This document shows, one piece after another, positions 1 to 12,945 of a stretch of 64,000 nucleotides of DNA; position 1 is the stretch's first letter; each line of letters begins with the position of its first letter. The position numbers and the translations under genes were made by a program. Below the pieces are notes generated by a model. That model did not search any database and was not told the origin of the DNA. It saw only the letters and a program-made list of their open reading frames with translations. The DNA comes from Isoetes taiwanensis (taxonomy: Eukaryota > Streptophyta > Lycopodiopsida > Isoetales > Isoetaceae), in NCBI GenBank assembly GCA_021234155.1, contig JAJEKV010000125.1, positions 439,178-503,177 of the forward strand, given 5' to 3'.

Positions 1-1057
1 GCAAAATCACGATCTATCGACTAATTTTATAAGTATTCAAGTCTTCAACATTAAATTACGCTTCTTAATGTTTGGTTGCGAGAAAATTAAATTACGCTTC
101 TTATATCTTTGGTCGTGAAACTATAATTATATTATCAATCTTGTTGGATTTAAATTCCATGCTTGTTTAAGCGAAAAAAATTGTCGTTGCTCTAAATATT
201 GCATGCATCCTTAAATGGCCAATTTGCAACCTATGTGGCTTACCGTAGTAGCCTTAGTGGTACCGGTACCCCCTCTAGTTTGGTACGATAAGTTGACCGG
301 GGAGTTCGGCTTGGCATGTAACAAGGGTTGCCATGTAGGTTATCACGGTTGTGCATCTTTGCTAAATATCTGGTTTTGCATGTTTTACAAATGTCACGGT
401 GGTGACTTGGTTTATGAGCTTAAGTCTTGTGACCAATGGTCACCCCAATGCCATCAAATATTTGCTAATAAGCCAAATATCTGAGTGTAGCGAGGAAGGA
501 ATGATATAAAGCACATGAATTTCAAAGCATATATGTGGAAGTTAGAAAATAACCTTCGGAGCATAGTTTTATAATATTGCTCATCTCTTTGTATGTTCTC
601 TTTCTTGGTATGGAACTTGCCATCATTTTGTGATTTCCCTCAATTAAAGTTGAGAACCAAAGCTGGCATATTCTATCTTTGTGATGATTGGGTTTGCGGT
701 AATTAGCTACTCTAATACCCTCCTTAAAGGTGGAAACAATTTATTGCCTCCACGAAAAATTTTTCTTACTTTGCATTAAAGCGTGCCATGTTATAAATTG
801 GATTCATTGTGATATTTGAAGTGAGCAGTTAGGCGGAGAATGATACAAGCTGTGCCATTCTTACCACGCAAAGAGAGTCTTATCATCTTTGTGAGTAAAA
901 CATAACATGGTATTGTGTTTGAGACCAGGCGGGGAACCCAAGCATTAAGTCTAGTCGATTCATAGAATATTCTATAAAAACCGAAAAACATGTTTCAAAA
1001 AACCTAAAAAAATCCCCGTTTGTTGTTAGGGGCAGAAGGGCCAAAAATTTTAATATA
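1..1057. other. AT-rich intergenic DNA, no gene seen
   Basis: I see no supported gene. A short open frame at 215-484 (89 codons) has no recognisable domain, splice context or promoter. Two near-identical copies of an 'aaattacgcttctta' phrase lie at about 53-105. Confidence 0.6.
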
Positions 1058-1503
1058 CCAATCAACACACAAAGTACTATTAACATTATTAACACAAACC
1101 ATTGCATTTAACACATTTAAATTAAAATCCCCTTAAACCCCCTTTGGTTTGGGTGCATATTCACCGGGGTTTCGTAGAGGCGTGAGAGCCCCAAAATATA
1201 TCTACAATACATGTATAAAATTAACACCATTGAGTACATTCTCTCAAACTTTATAGTATTTTGCAAACCTTAGTATACGGTATACAAAAACTTATGCGGG
1301 CATACCCACAAACAAGGATCGCTATATGCGGTCGGATCGAGGAATAAAGGGCAAATATGCCCATCCGGCGACTCTCGTTGCCGGAGTAACCCAGGTGTGA
1401 ATATGCACCCAAACCAAAGGGGGTTTAAGGGGGATTTTAATTTAAATGTGTTAAATGCAATGGTTTGTGTTAATAATGTTAATAGTACTTGTGTGTTGAT
1501 TGG
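1058..1503. repeat. Long inverted repeat (foldback/MITE-like), 107-bp arms
   Basis: The left arm 1058-1164 and the right arm 1397-1503 are near-perfect reverse complements; I see only two compensating 1-base indels (an extra A in one arm, an extra G in the other). The spacer is 232 bp. The arms start with ccaatcaacacac and run into ttggtttgggtgcatattcac. Weaker complementarity may continue a short way into the spacer (gggtt..c...gagagcc). No clear target duplication flanks it. Transcribed, it would make one long hairpin, so it could be a foldback element, a MITE or a small-RNA precursor; the sequence alone cannot decide. Confidence 0.8.
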
Positions 1504-3028
1504 CATGAAGTGAACAAAACCTGGAGTTATTAGGGACTTCGGAAGAAGCTGTTGTATTTCATTGCTTGTCATTTTCAATCAATTTCATTGTCATTTCTTT
1601 GTAGGACACTTGTGAAGAAAATAAGATGATTCACAAGCATATATGCCACAGTTAGAGAGAAGGTTAGTTTTCAACTTTTTTGAATTTTTTCCAATTTCTT
1701 TTATTATGCCAAATAATATATCAATGCTTAGGCAATATCGGCAAATTCAGGATTAAGCTCTCTTGGAAAAAGAAGACTTTAGGAGATTCTTATGAGCTGA
1801 TATGCTTGAGTTCATAAGATAGAGCAATACAACAACCTTAGCCCAGGAACTCATTTTATTGGTAAATAACTGGGGTTTGGATCACGGGATCTACGTTTGA
1901 AGGTAACAGAAATAAAAGAGGTATTGAAAAAGTTTCGTTTCTTCTTAGGTAAGGACATGGTTGAAGTGGAAGGATTTCAATAGCCCGTCCATATTTGGCA
2001 GGTAAATACCATAGAACTATTGTTCAAGGATTTAAGTTGTTCTTTTTTGTTCAAAGATTTGAGTTGATAGTAAAAAGCTTGATCACGAGGCTTCATTTTG
2101 CAGGGAGTAGATGACAACATAGTATTCATTGTAGTAGGTGACTATGCCAAGAATATTTGGCACCATATAAACCACCACAAATTAGACAAGGAAGGCTATA
2201 AGTACTCATAATTCTGCTTCTGTGATGATTGTTATAGAGATCTCTTGCAAACACTTTTAGAAGGACCCAAACATCAACGGAATCTCCCACGCTTTTAACA
2301 ACTAGGGACTCCCTGTTGAAAAAAGCAAATCACATACCTACATTTCTTCAGGTGGCATGACAATCATAAGGATTTGGCACGAGTAAGAAAGGCAAGTTCA
2401 AGATGAAATAAGTACATAAAGAGTAACAAAAGCAAGATCAAGATGAAATAATGCTTAGAAATGATTACATCCAAACTGCTAGTAAAATATTTAAGCGCAT
2501 TGCATAGGACTTGAAGCTACATGACCTATCCATAAATTGCAACTGTTTGATGTACAAGGAATACATTCTATGGTAGAAAACTTCATTTCTTGATTCATTG
2601 CTTGATTTAAAACTACTCAAATATTCCAATCCTTCACTCCTTCGTTAATTGCTTGCTAAAATATGCCAATACCGGTCACTTACATAACAAGAAAGACCAC
2701 AAACCCATCAAGAGAATTAATATACGAATCTAGGACATGGTCATAAATAGCCCACTGAATCACAAACAAAATGAACAAGTCCCATTTACAACACAGTTCC
2801 AAGGGCAACACATAGTGCATCAGCACAGTTCCCTTTTCTTTTTCTTTTTCTTTTTTGCGATGTTGCATTGCGAACCAGATCGAATAATAGTTTGCTCATT
2901 TGTAAGTTATTACTTTTGTTGTTTCTAAAGTTTTGAGTTTTGGATATGGAAAAATTGCAATTGTTGCATTATTCTTTACTTCATAAAGGTACAAGCAGTT
3001 CAAATATACCAAGATTTCTAGTAGACCT
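1504..3028. other. Intergenic, no assignable gene
   Basis: Mixed AT-rich sequence. Short plus-strand stretches near 1925-2280 look faintly coding (for example a VDDNIVFIVVGDYAKNIW-like phrase near 2110) but are broken by stops, and I recognise no family. A pyrimidine run lies near 2830-2856. Confidence 0.4.
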
Positions 3029-3165
3029 TGGCCATTGGTCTAGTGGTAACACACTAGTCCTAGAACATGTTTTTCTTGAGATTGGGGCCGCCAAGAGCAC
3101 TATGTATATAGATCTGTCATTGACCACTGTAGGGTCCTCGTGGACATTAAAACAATATCTAGCTA
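3029..3165 (+). mobile_element. tRNA-headed SINE with LINE-type 3' tail
   Basis: The head holds an RNA polymerase III A-box-like phrase, TGGTCTAGTGG, at 3036-3046, as in tRNA-Glu/Asp-type heads. A degenerate B-box-like phrase (ttcttgagattgg) follows near 3074. The 3' end (3122-3155) reads GACC-actgtag-GGTC then ctcGTGGACattAAAAC. This matches the 3' ends of the LINE copies at 14.2, 44.6 and 45.9 kb (hairpin, then GTGGAC, then an A-rich tail). A tRNA head joined to a LINE tail is the standard SINE design, in which the SINE is copied by the partner LINE's reverse transcriptase. The exact 5' end and target duplication were not resolved. Confidence 0.55.
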
Positions 3166-3339
3166 TCTTTATATAATTGTTTCTCCATATGTTTAATTGT
3201 TTGCATGTTCTTACACAAATTTAAAATCTACTATAACTGGTCCCATGGTGTTATTTGGAAAGCTTGATTTTATGCTAATACTATTAGGTTGGATACGTAA
3301 TGGTGTTGCATCTTCACACTACGGATCCTAGTTGAAGAT

Positions 3340-5010
3340 AGCAGTAACCGACGGGGGGACTTGCACTACTACTTTGTGGACTTCGTCAAGGCTTTTGACA
3401 CGGTGCCTCAGGAGAGTTGTGGGCAAGATTGTAAGAGTCAGGGACCCCTACACATCGACAGAATGCACTGTACAAGTTGTAGGAGGCATGCTCTAGACAG
3501 TTCCAACTGATAAGCTAGCCATTCAATAGCAGTATCGGGGTCCACCAAGGATGCCCTCTCTCTCTCCTACATTGTTTGGATTGTACATTGATTAGTTGGA
3601 GAGTTGGCTTGCTGAAAATGGCGGCGATGGAGCTCACCTCTTGATGTAAACCTCCTAGCTTAATCTCGATGCCCTAGACACATTATGCTAGGTGACATGC
3701 GCGTCAACCAGGCCAAGATTTAGGTGGTCCTCATATCATCCTCGCATCATCCAAGGGCCCCCTCCTTCAGTTACCGGGACAAAATGTGAAAGTGGCACCC
3801 CTCTACGAGTACTTGAGAGTGGAGTTCTTCTTTAGTATGCAATGGGATGTTTCCATCCTTCTACTAGTGACAACAGGCTGGAAGGCACTATATGGAATGC
3901 AGAACAACAGTCATGGAGTAGTTATATGACTGAGCCCATCAGTCGCACCTGTTTAGGGTCTTGGTGGAGCCTATCCTTTTGGATCAAGATCTAGGGCCCC
4001 ATGTTATCCCTCGCTACCTGGAATGACTTGGAGCAGGTACAAAAAACCTTCTTGGCTCGGGCACTAAGGGTGAAGTCCACAGTCCCATATCGCACGAGAC
4101 ATGTTTCTTACCCCTTCAAAGGGCGGTCCTTGATGGACACATTGTCTTCTTTCAAAAGGTGGTCACTATGGACGATGCTCGTCTCTCTAGCCTGGCTTAT
4201 ACCATGGCAATGGGGCCACAAGGCCTATTGGAAGGAAAAGCGGGCTTAGTGGCTTGCCAGATGGAACGTGAAAGAGCATAGGTGCATACAGGTGCAAACA
4301 GAGGTAGATTTGCCACAACTTGAGGCAGTACCTTGATGCTTGGTTCCTCAGCAAGCTCTGGGATGCTAGTGCTCTTGAACAGGTTTAGATAACACATTAC
4401 CAATGCCACATAAACCCCACATTGGAATAGGGTCCGCAACGCTACCTGTGTATCCTACTGCCTATGAAAAGACACAGACTCATTGCCTCGATTCACAGAT
4501 GTGTACACCATCTCTGAATTGAGACATACAGATAGCTCGGGGAGCCACAATAGTATAAGCTCTATCGATGCTGTCAAATGGGAGCTGTGGAGGATGAATG
4601 CCATACCCTACAGGGTTGTCCGACATATGATCAAATCCGGGCACACTATGTTGAGTCGGTCAGGCCTGGACAACCGCCACATGTGATACTAAGCACAACT
4701 TCAGTACGGATGTTGGGATCATACCTTCAAGAGATACCATGGGTCCGTTATAATCTCTCCTACTAGAACTATGCTCGTTCTCGAGCATCATACCACACCA
4801 TCCCATGGTGTCCAAGACCAAGTCATGACCTACCATCAAACGGTATTTCTGGTCATACTTGCCCCCATGGAGACTCGAACGCGAGCCCTGCTCTGATACC
4901 AAATATAACTAAATTGTCTTAAATTCTTACCTCAACTGCCCATTAACACTCTAGGCTCGTTACAACCTCCGTGGATGATAGAAACTCTATTCTATTCTAT
5001 TTTTTAATTT
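3340..5010 (+). pseudogene. LINE (non-LTR retrotransposon) relic, RT to 3' tail
   Basis: Degenerate reverse-transcriptase coding sequence read in shifting frames. It has a VDFVKAFDTVP motif (RT block with the first Asp) near 3380, a GVHQGCPLS motif near 3540, and an LFRVLVEP-type block near 3950. Next comes WNDLEQVQKTFLARALRVKST at 4020-4080, and a zinc-binding-type tail GAVEDECHTLQGCP near 4580-4615. Stops and frameshifts are frequent, so it is dead. After about 4735 an unrelated minus-oriented stretch intervenes. The LINE tail reappears at 4967-5010 as ccGTGGAtgatagAAAC followed by (TTCTA)n. The same protein blocks recur at 13.3, 44.5-45.8 and 57.1 kb, so this is a local multi-copy family. 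Confidence 0.8.
4740..4950 (-). mobile_element. Small insertion with tRNA-primer-site-like motif
   Basis: On the minus strand TGGTATCAGAGC (4890-4901) matches the initiator-Met primer-binding site used by many plant LTR retrotransposons. It is followed by a GTTCGAGTCTCC phrase that resembles a pol III B-box. Two perfect small palindromes, TGCTCGttctCGAGCA and ACACCATcccATGGTGT, lie at about 4770-4812. The block interrupts the LINE 3' region, so it inserted later. It could be the inner edge of an LTR element, a TRIM or a tRNA-derived element; no LTR pair or coding sequence is visible. Confidence 0.35.
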
Positions 5011-6279
5011 TTAGAGGCATTGGAATGCGAAGAGGATTCGTGACAAGGTATGGCATTTTACCTTTTTTTCCCCTTTTTTTTGTCTCTTAGCAACAAGTTT
5101 TGTTTAGGTTAAGATGATGTAACTTTTTTGCTGATATAAGCTCTTAGCAATTTGGGCAGATAATAAGTCTTTGTAAGGATGGTAATGAATAAGTTGCTTA
5201 CTAGAATATTTTTGAATAAAATAGTACAATATATAGATGAAACGTATTAAAATAATCAACTAATGAAAACAAGCATGTATGAGGGTCGTATGAACATGTC
5301 CTTGGACTTCTATTGATAGCAAATTGTCAAAAGCTGAGAAGAACTCTAATAGAGGAACAGGGTGATCATCCGGCCTTTGTATCGCATTAGACTCACAACA
5401 TTTGCATAGAGTTGTGTGAATCTCCAAAAGATACATATTTACGTTCCAGATATTGAAAATGCGGCTCTAGAAAGTGTAGGACAATACTGTAAGAATCTAC
5501 TCGATTTTCATTTAAATATTTTTTGTCTAGCACACAAGTGAGTTCTACTATGATTTATGTGTTCTTCGGTATGGAATATCATTAATACTTACATAGGTGG
5601 AAAGCAAATTTGGATATCAATACATCAGGATGTACTACATGTTGTAGAGATGAAGTAGTTTGGGAGAGTTATTTCAGCTGACTGGTTTTGGTCTTCGAAA
5701 ATTACATTTCTTATATCTACAAAAGTGGCAAGTTGTACATTTCAACAAATAATTGGGATACTTAATGGGCAAATAATAAATGACAATTAGTTTAAGCCTA
5801 GATTTTTAGAGGGCCCTTTCAAATAAATTGTTGTCGCGTTCAAAGGTTAAATTTTTAGGTTGACATGTACATTAACATGCGAGACATTATGCAATGGCTT
5901 AAGCATGAAAAAGTTTTTAGGGCTTCCTTCTAAGGAGTTGATGAACCCTATTATTATAAACTCTACTTCAGAAGTTTGAGCTTGAGATTTCTTGGTAGAA
6001 CTTATAGACCACAACATCTGGATAATTAACAAGCTCAAATTTCGTACCTCATTCCTCAAGCTTCAGCGTCATGGTTCTTAGAATAGGATATTTTGTTGTT
6101 ATCTTTTACTAGCAAGGTTTAAGTATCCTTCTATCCTTCCTTAATCGGCAGGCTTTTGGATCAAGCCATTCCTGGTCGTTGATCCATGCTCTGTGATAGG
6201 GCATAACCGGCAAGCAAACTCTGTGACGGGCATCGACGTGCATGATTTAGCCTCGGATAAACTTCTTTGCATCTACAAA
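5011..6279. other. AT-rich intergenic DNA
   Basis: No gene is supported. A stretch at about 5262-5310 (aagcatgtatgagggtcgtat...) recurs in similar form at about 46048-46100, downstream of another LINE tail, so it belongs to a dispersed repeat. Confidence 0.45.
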
Positions 6280-6440
6280 CCTATGATAACCAATCTATTA
6301 ACATCTATGAACCTCTGATAACGGATCTATAGCCTGCCCAAACCTCTGATAATCGAGTTGCAGTCTACCGAACCTATGATAACCCAGCTATGGATGAGGA
6401 ATCTTGCATGCCCGGTTAAAGGGGATAAAAACCCTTGCTC
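6280..6440. repeat. Four-fold degenerate repeat before a TATA-like box
   Basis: The phrase AACCTMTGATAAYC occurs four times between about 6280 and 6385, with roughly 30-40 bp spacing. A gataaaaaccc TATA-like phrase follows near 6425. The arrangement resembles a retroelement U3 promoter or solo LTR, but no second LTR was found. Confidence 0.35.
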
Positions 6441-6889
6441 GCCCATTACCTCAGATAAGGCTCGCCGAGCTGGCTAAGAGCTTCTTAGCTTGTTTCTTTC
6501 TGTTTTCTAAGCTTGCCTTGCCCTTTATTCAACAATAATGTTAGCAGGTACTTGCATTTGTCCCTCTTATGCGATGTAGCAATCTAATTTTACTTCCTAC
6601 AATAAAACAACTAGTTATTGCAATAAAGATAAATGATGCTTCAAGTGAAAGGGTCTCCATCACATCGAGTCTATTGTCGAAACTTGCACCTTGTCCTTTG
6701 CATAACATAAAAGCCCACAAAGGCATTTTATAAAACGTAAAATAAACTTTTATTGAAATTACGTGCATTTATTGGTAGTTTTTATTTTATATGATTTAAT
6801 GGAGTTTGTAATTTCAATGGAGCTCTATGAAGGGATTGTTCAAGAACTGCTTAAAAGTTGTACTCTCATTGGTTCTACTGTAAAGTCCT

Positions 6890-7390
6890 AACCCAGGGGG
6901 GCTCGCACATGGCGCTAGCTTTGGGATAAGTTGCTCCATCCTAAAGTTTTATGTGCTTTGATGGCAATTCTTACATACCTGTTTGCATATAAACGCCTTA
7001 CGACATCACTATGATCCTCGCAACTCTGTAGTATGCCCGCTTTGCCTTTCAGATATCGAAACACTTGAGTATTTCCTCTTTTCTTGTCCAGGAGTTCAAC
7101 TAGCATGGTGCTGGTTTTAAGCATAATTTAACAATACACTGGATTGTCAATCTGTTCTCCTAGCATTCTATCCAAATGCCTGGGCCCCAGATAAAGGGAA
7201 GGCATTTCACCTCGCATCTAGTTAGTTACTGTGGTCAATTTGAGAGCGTCGTAGGCTGTACATTTATTCACCTGTCCATAGAGTCATTGCTGTAGCCCAG
7301 GCTAAGATATTGATGGCTCATGACTCTTCCTCCCTCAGGGAAGAAGTGAAAGACTGTATTTGGATTCAACATCTTCAAATTTATTCTTAT
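6890..7390 (+). pseudogene. LINE zinc-binding C-terminal fragment (L1-like)
   Basis: Read across frame breaks, this encodes a reverse-transcriptase zinc-binding tail: CPLCLSDIETLEYFLFSCPG near 7032-7090, followed by AWCWF and then NAWAPDKGKAFHLASS. It ends with RVIAVAQAKILMAH and EVKDCIWIQHLQIY. The CPLC....E.LEYFLF.CP pattern is typical of the zf-RVT domain at the end of plant L1-type LINE ORF2. In-frame stops and the absence of upstream RT make it a relic. It differs in sequence from the LINE family at 3.3, 13.3 and 45 kb. Confidence 0.55.
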
Positions 7391-7893
7391 CATTAGTCTC
7401 TTGTGCTAGAGTGAGTACATAATGCTTCAAGCTCGTGATTCAGAAGCATTGTCTTGTGCTTCCACAGCTAGATGAGTTTTGTACATCTTGTAATGTTTAC
7501 CTATGATTAATAAACTTGCTTTTTTAATAATAATTTCTCTGATAATGTTTTCCTCAACAAGCTAACCTAATCAAATGCAACCTGAATTCAAGTCTAAAAT
7601 TGCCCAAGCCTCATGTTGCGCCTTTTTGCTAGTTTTTTTTTTTTTTAATTATTTTATTCAGAGAAAATTTGCCCTATGATATTTTGTTCTTGGATTTCCA
7701 CTCCGGAGGGTACGCCACAGAGGAACCCTCATGCATCGCCATGGCATCCATGAGCTTCATGTATACTTTGCTTCTAGAGCAATTAATAAGTTTCTGCATA
7801 TAGAGAATGAAGAAGTTGAGATTACTCCTATAGTAATTCTCTATAAGCATGAAACATTGTACTTTTTTCATATATAAAATATAAAAATTCGTT
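7391..7893. other. Intergenic, no gene seen
   Basis: AT-rich sequence with a T-run near 7634-7646. No supported coding or RNA feature. Confidence 0.5.
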
Positions 7894-8133
7894 CCCTCAA
7901 ACAGTGTTGTTTACGTACGCGTATTTTACCTCTGGGTATGTATAATGTGCCAAATTTCCAATACTTTTGTTTAATACCGTACTTAACGTATTGATCCGAA
8001 AAATATGTATAGTACGTATTTAACCAAAAAAAAACCTCCAAATGCCTTAAATACAAAAAATGGGCCAAAATGACATTTAGATTAAAAAAAAGAAAAAAAA
8101 AACAAGGGGAAAAACCCCGTCACTCTTTTTTTC

Positions 8134-8376
<243 letters not shown>

Positions 8377-8830
8377 CCTCTTTCGTTTACCCTAAGCGAA
8401 TAGAGACCGATGAACGGTTGGTGTATGTCTTGAGAGAACTTAAGGCTAGTTAGCAAGTTTGAGGCTGTGAATACATCTCCTATCGGGGTATTCTTCTCTT
8501 CATCTTTCATTTTGTTTTATGTTCCTCAAATTATGATATATGCTTATTGTGTGATTTTTTGAAGGTGAATCGAGATGAAATAGATGTCTCAAAGACTCGA
8601 GTTTACGCCTAAGTAGCCATGATAATGATATAGATAGAAATCTATGAAGCATATTTTGAAGAGGCTATGAGCTTGAGGAGGAGAAGGACAAGGAGCATGA
8701 CGAGAGATATGGCATCATCATCTCGAGGAGCCTCTACTAGCCCGAATAGGTAGGCGTGAGCGAAGAGGAGGTAGTAGCGGGTCTAATTCGTAAGTAGGAG
8801 AGTAACGCGATCCATTACATCTATTTGGTT

Positions 8831-8974
8831 TACGAAGACAATCTAGATGTGATTGAAGAAGAAGAAGTTGGCACGGATGAGGAGCTTACAGATGAGGAGC
8901 GTGTGTGGAAGTCATCCTCCGAAACCGAGTCTGAGGATGAAGATGACGAGGAGGAAGAGGATGATGGACTTTGA
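8831..8974 (+). pseudogene. Acidic C-terminal tail of a decayed transposase
   Basis: The open stretch reads YEDNLDVIEEEEVGTDEELT, then DEERVW and an acidic run ending EEEEDDGL before TGA at 8972-8974. Acidic tails of this kind follow the dimerisation domain in hAT transposases (known family trait, from recall). The upstream 8560-8830 region is broken by stops and has no intact RNase-H-like core. Its position inside an 8-bp-TSD element supports the hAT reading. Confidence 0.4.
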
Positions 8975-9367
8975 CCGATTCTCTTTTTCTTATTATTTTA
9001 AGCATATTTTGTAACTTGTTTAAGCTTTCAAACTTAAGTTTCATCATGAAGAATGCAAACATTAAATATAGCTACTCTTAGCTAAAGTTTTTGAGAAAAC
9101 AATTATTTATGGAGACTATAGTATGATCTATTGCTTGAAGCTGAAAATCCATTGTAATTGCAGCTATTTTAGAATTTAGGACTGTTTTTTAAAATTGGCA
9201 TGAAGTACTTGACGTACTATACGTTAAGTACGTATTTTACGTATTTTACAAGTATTTTACAAATACGAAAAACGTATTTAAAGTACTTTTAAACTAGGAG
9301 GTATGGAACCCGTATTAGTACGTTAAATGCGTGTCGTGCCGTATCATTACACGGCGTGCGACAACAC

Positions 9368-9373
<6 letters not shown>

Positions 9374-9399
<26 letters not shown>

Positions 9400-9400
9400 A
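9374..9400. repeat. Poly(A) run next to the hAT target site
   Basis: About 27 A residues immediately follow the right-hand 8-bp duplication. Part of the run could come from the pre-existing target. Confidence 0.9.
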
Positions 9401-12400
9401 GTGCTCTTCACAAATTGCAATTAGTCTGGTATATATTTCTTTCTTGGGCTCCAGTGTAGGCGTTGCATCTTCTGAAGCCTTTGTTTGAGCACATGTATAC
9501 ATGTGATGATCTGATCATCAAACTCAGGATTTCGATAGATGATTTGTTGATCTGAATTCAGTCTGTAATTCCAAAGCCAAGGTGCATGCCACGATTGCTC
9601 ATAACCGATTTTCCTTTTTTCCCATCTCACCTTTTAATCTTTCATTTATGGTTTTATTTTGTAAGATGGTGTTTTCAAATTCGGACAGTCCAACAAGTTG
9701 CCAAAATGGATATTTTGAGGGTTTGATTTTAAAAAGGATTACGCTTCAACCAGAGGAAACGTTTGTATTGGTCTCTTTTATTCTAAAAAAACTAATGGTT
9801 TTAAGGTTTCGATTTTGGCCTTCATCTTCCTTAATGCTGCAGTAGTTTTAAGATGGAAGAGTGAGAGTGAAGTCCCTCCATGGAGTTTTTCGTAACCTCC
9901 TCCTACATCTGCATCTGTAGAAGTGGTTAACATAGAATGAATGCAACAGTTAACATAGAATCAATGCAACAATGTGTGCATCATAGAAATGCCTAGAGCA
10001 AATGAAATTGGTTGTAGTGCACCATGGTTAATGCTATACTATTAGATACATGTCTGTGTAAGCTAATCTAATTGGATTGCCTTCATGTTGTGCAGATCTG
10101 ATGCTTTTGCATATATGCTTTATGGCATCCACCATTGTTACTCTAGCAGATAAGTCTATTTCACAAGCCTTTTCTTAAGCCATAGGTCATTCTCGCTCAT
10201 CATGTACATATATGGTTGGGCATTGTAAACATTGGATTTTGTATGTTCTATGAACTACTCAATCATTTGGAGATTCTAGAAAATTTTGTTGTACAATCTT
10301 CTAGAGTTGAGACGCTTTGGAGTTGTTGAATATGCTTTTGATTGGTGATCCTCACCGCTGTGATATTCTAAATGGCAGAAGTTGGAGCTTCATTCAGAGT
10401 TGCTGCAAGCTTGCAAGACAAGATAGAGAAAATAGATCTATTCATATTTCCAAACTGGCTCTGTTGTCGTTGGAATTGGTGGTTTATGCATAGACAAAGT
10501 TATCTCAACACATCAGACTTCATGGGAAGTACTGGTACTTTTTTTATGAGTTAATGGAAATCTCCAGTTTGACATGGATGACTGCAGCCCATATGACTCT
10601 GACGATCTTTTTGTTGAGATGGTCAACATGAACACAGGAGATAAAGAAGAGGCGGTTTTAGTTTATTTTCATGGTTAGAATACGTCTTTCATTAAAAGAA
10701 TAGAGCCATGAAAAGAGCGGCCCAACTCAAAGGTCATCTTGGCTTTTCTGGAATTATGACATGCTACTGTTGGGCTTCCAGAGGGTGTCTCCTCTTCCAG
10801 ATGAAATTTCTTGGTATATTGTACCATTCTAAACAAATTGCCCTTCTGTTATCTGGATCTCAAAATAGTGAATATAGGCTGGGTAATGCTAAAACCATCT
10901 TGGGCATTCCTTTCCCCCAAGGCATAGATATTATTGATGCTGAGTGGGGTCTTGGCGACATCGGCACTATACACCATAGCTGCTATGGAGATGCTCCAAA
11001 GGTGTTGTTGTTTGCTCTCAAAAATGGTTGCTGCATCACTGGCCAAGCCATCAAACGATCAAGGGCTTATCATTCCATATATTTATAATGGTGTGCCATA
11101 TTACACCATGAAGTATGAGTCTTAGTTGTGTTAGTTAGATATGGGTGTGATTTTACTGTTCCAAGATAGGCATGTTGCACGAGCAGCCCTGATGCCTTGA
11201 TGTTTCTGTCTATCTTAAAATCATGTCTGCTGTTTTGCTGGAGATCGATTTTTGCAGCATATAGATACCTTATTATTTGGAAAAGACGTGCGACGGGAAG
11301 TTCTGGCCTGCTTCATTTCTGGTAGTGACATTCAACAACACGATTCGTAGTAGTTTTTACACAGGTTATATTAGATTGCATGTAGTTTATGGTAAAAATA
11401 TTCTTTTTTTATCTATCATATGGCCTTTCCATGATGATGATCTGCTTTAAAGAACATGTAGATAGAGCCCTATTGTTGCATTTCATTATAGAGTATATTT
11501 GTTTTGAGGGAACAGAGAGAGCACATGCTGATAGCCTTAAGCACCACAACCCATCATATTTGTAGCTCGTAGCACATTTCACGCAAGCACACTTTTAATT
11601 ACATCTGCTTTGATTTCTGCTTTATCTGTGGCATTTTCTATCGTTTGGCGTTTCTATCCAGCATATTCGTGCATTTAACTTGTTCATTGTATCTTTCCAC
11701 TTATATGCACAATATCTTACTATTTTTTTTTTATATTTTTTTTTTCATTTCTGTCAAATATAACAGATTGAACTGCCAACATTGAAGTCGTTTCTCATAT
11801 TGGCAGGAGGATTGAAGAAAGGTATAATCAGAATATGCAGGTTGTTTTATTTGTTGACATGCATGTCTTGGTTATGTTATGTCTTTCTAACTCATTTGTT
11901 TTGCCGATTTCATAAGTTAAATCGCATCGCATCACTTGCATTTTCAAGGTCATTTATGGGCAGCTAGCAAGAAGCACCAGTTAATACCACAATCTCTTGC
12001 TTGCATGGTAGGTATGATCTCTGTCCCAGCTCTCATTCAAACATACTGCACCCATGCTAATCTGAATCATGTCAGCCACACACCTATGTTACACTACTTG
12101 AATTCATCATTTTTCCAATTTTGCTACATCATTGGAGTCCCAAATATATACAGCAATAAATTCAGAAAGAATATGATAGATCCTATTCTTTCTAATGTGC
12201 TGGTTGGGTAAATAGCTTTAAACATCTATAAGTGGATCCGACCTGTACATTTAGTATGAACATTTTTTTGTTCCAGCAGACTTATTGCCAGCAAGGAACA
12301 AATTGCTTCGAAATATGTTGTCCATAAGAAGTTTCCAAATGTCTATTTTTCCAGAAAAGTCAATAACCAATCTTAGATTCAGAAGCTTTATATTCATGTT

Positions 12401-12945
12401 ATGTCCTCTACAATAGTGTGCAGCATATTTTAGACAATAGGAACTCCTTCCCATGGGCTTCCCTTAAGGCAAGATATGTAAAAACTATGTTCCGTCATTT
12501 TTTATTCTACATAACACAGATAGTAACTATTTTGATAACTCCATTTGTTAGAGAGCAAATCTTGACGACTACTAACATAGGGTATTGGCACAATGTTGGC
12601 AGTGCTCATAATGTAGATATCTTTGGAGTGGCACTATCTATATTCATGTCATGTATACAACCTTTTATTTTTGCCCTATTGTCATAGGTACAGTTTGAAT
12701 AAACGTGTTAACCCTTTGCAGATAGATGATGATAGCAAGCCAATATACGAAGGGTTGTAAATTTAACAAAGGTGTAAATACCATCTTATTATTGTGTTGC
12801 AGGGGAGATGTTGGCATGTTGTTTTCATACTATTTGATTTCTTTAATAAGCCTGAGATCATGTACCTTGGTATTATTGGGTATACCATACCGAGCATGCC
12901 CTTAAAAAATAGTAAAAATTGGTGCAAGTTTAAGCATAGTTTATT
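9401..12945. other. Gene-poor stretch with weak exon-like scraps
   Basis: No gene is supported. Weak candidates are an open frame at 10708-11088 (126 codons, no recognised domain) and a possible mini-exon at about 11767-11820. The latter is preceded by 'taacag', reads IELPTLKSFLILAGGLKK and is followed by a GT. I cannot connect these into a gene. T-runs occur near 11710-11745. Confidence 0.35.

Noticed and set aside
10708-11088. 126-codon plus-strand ORF
   Set aside because: No family resemblance, poor start context and overlapping alternative frames; insufficient to call a gene.
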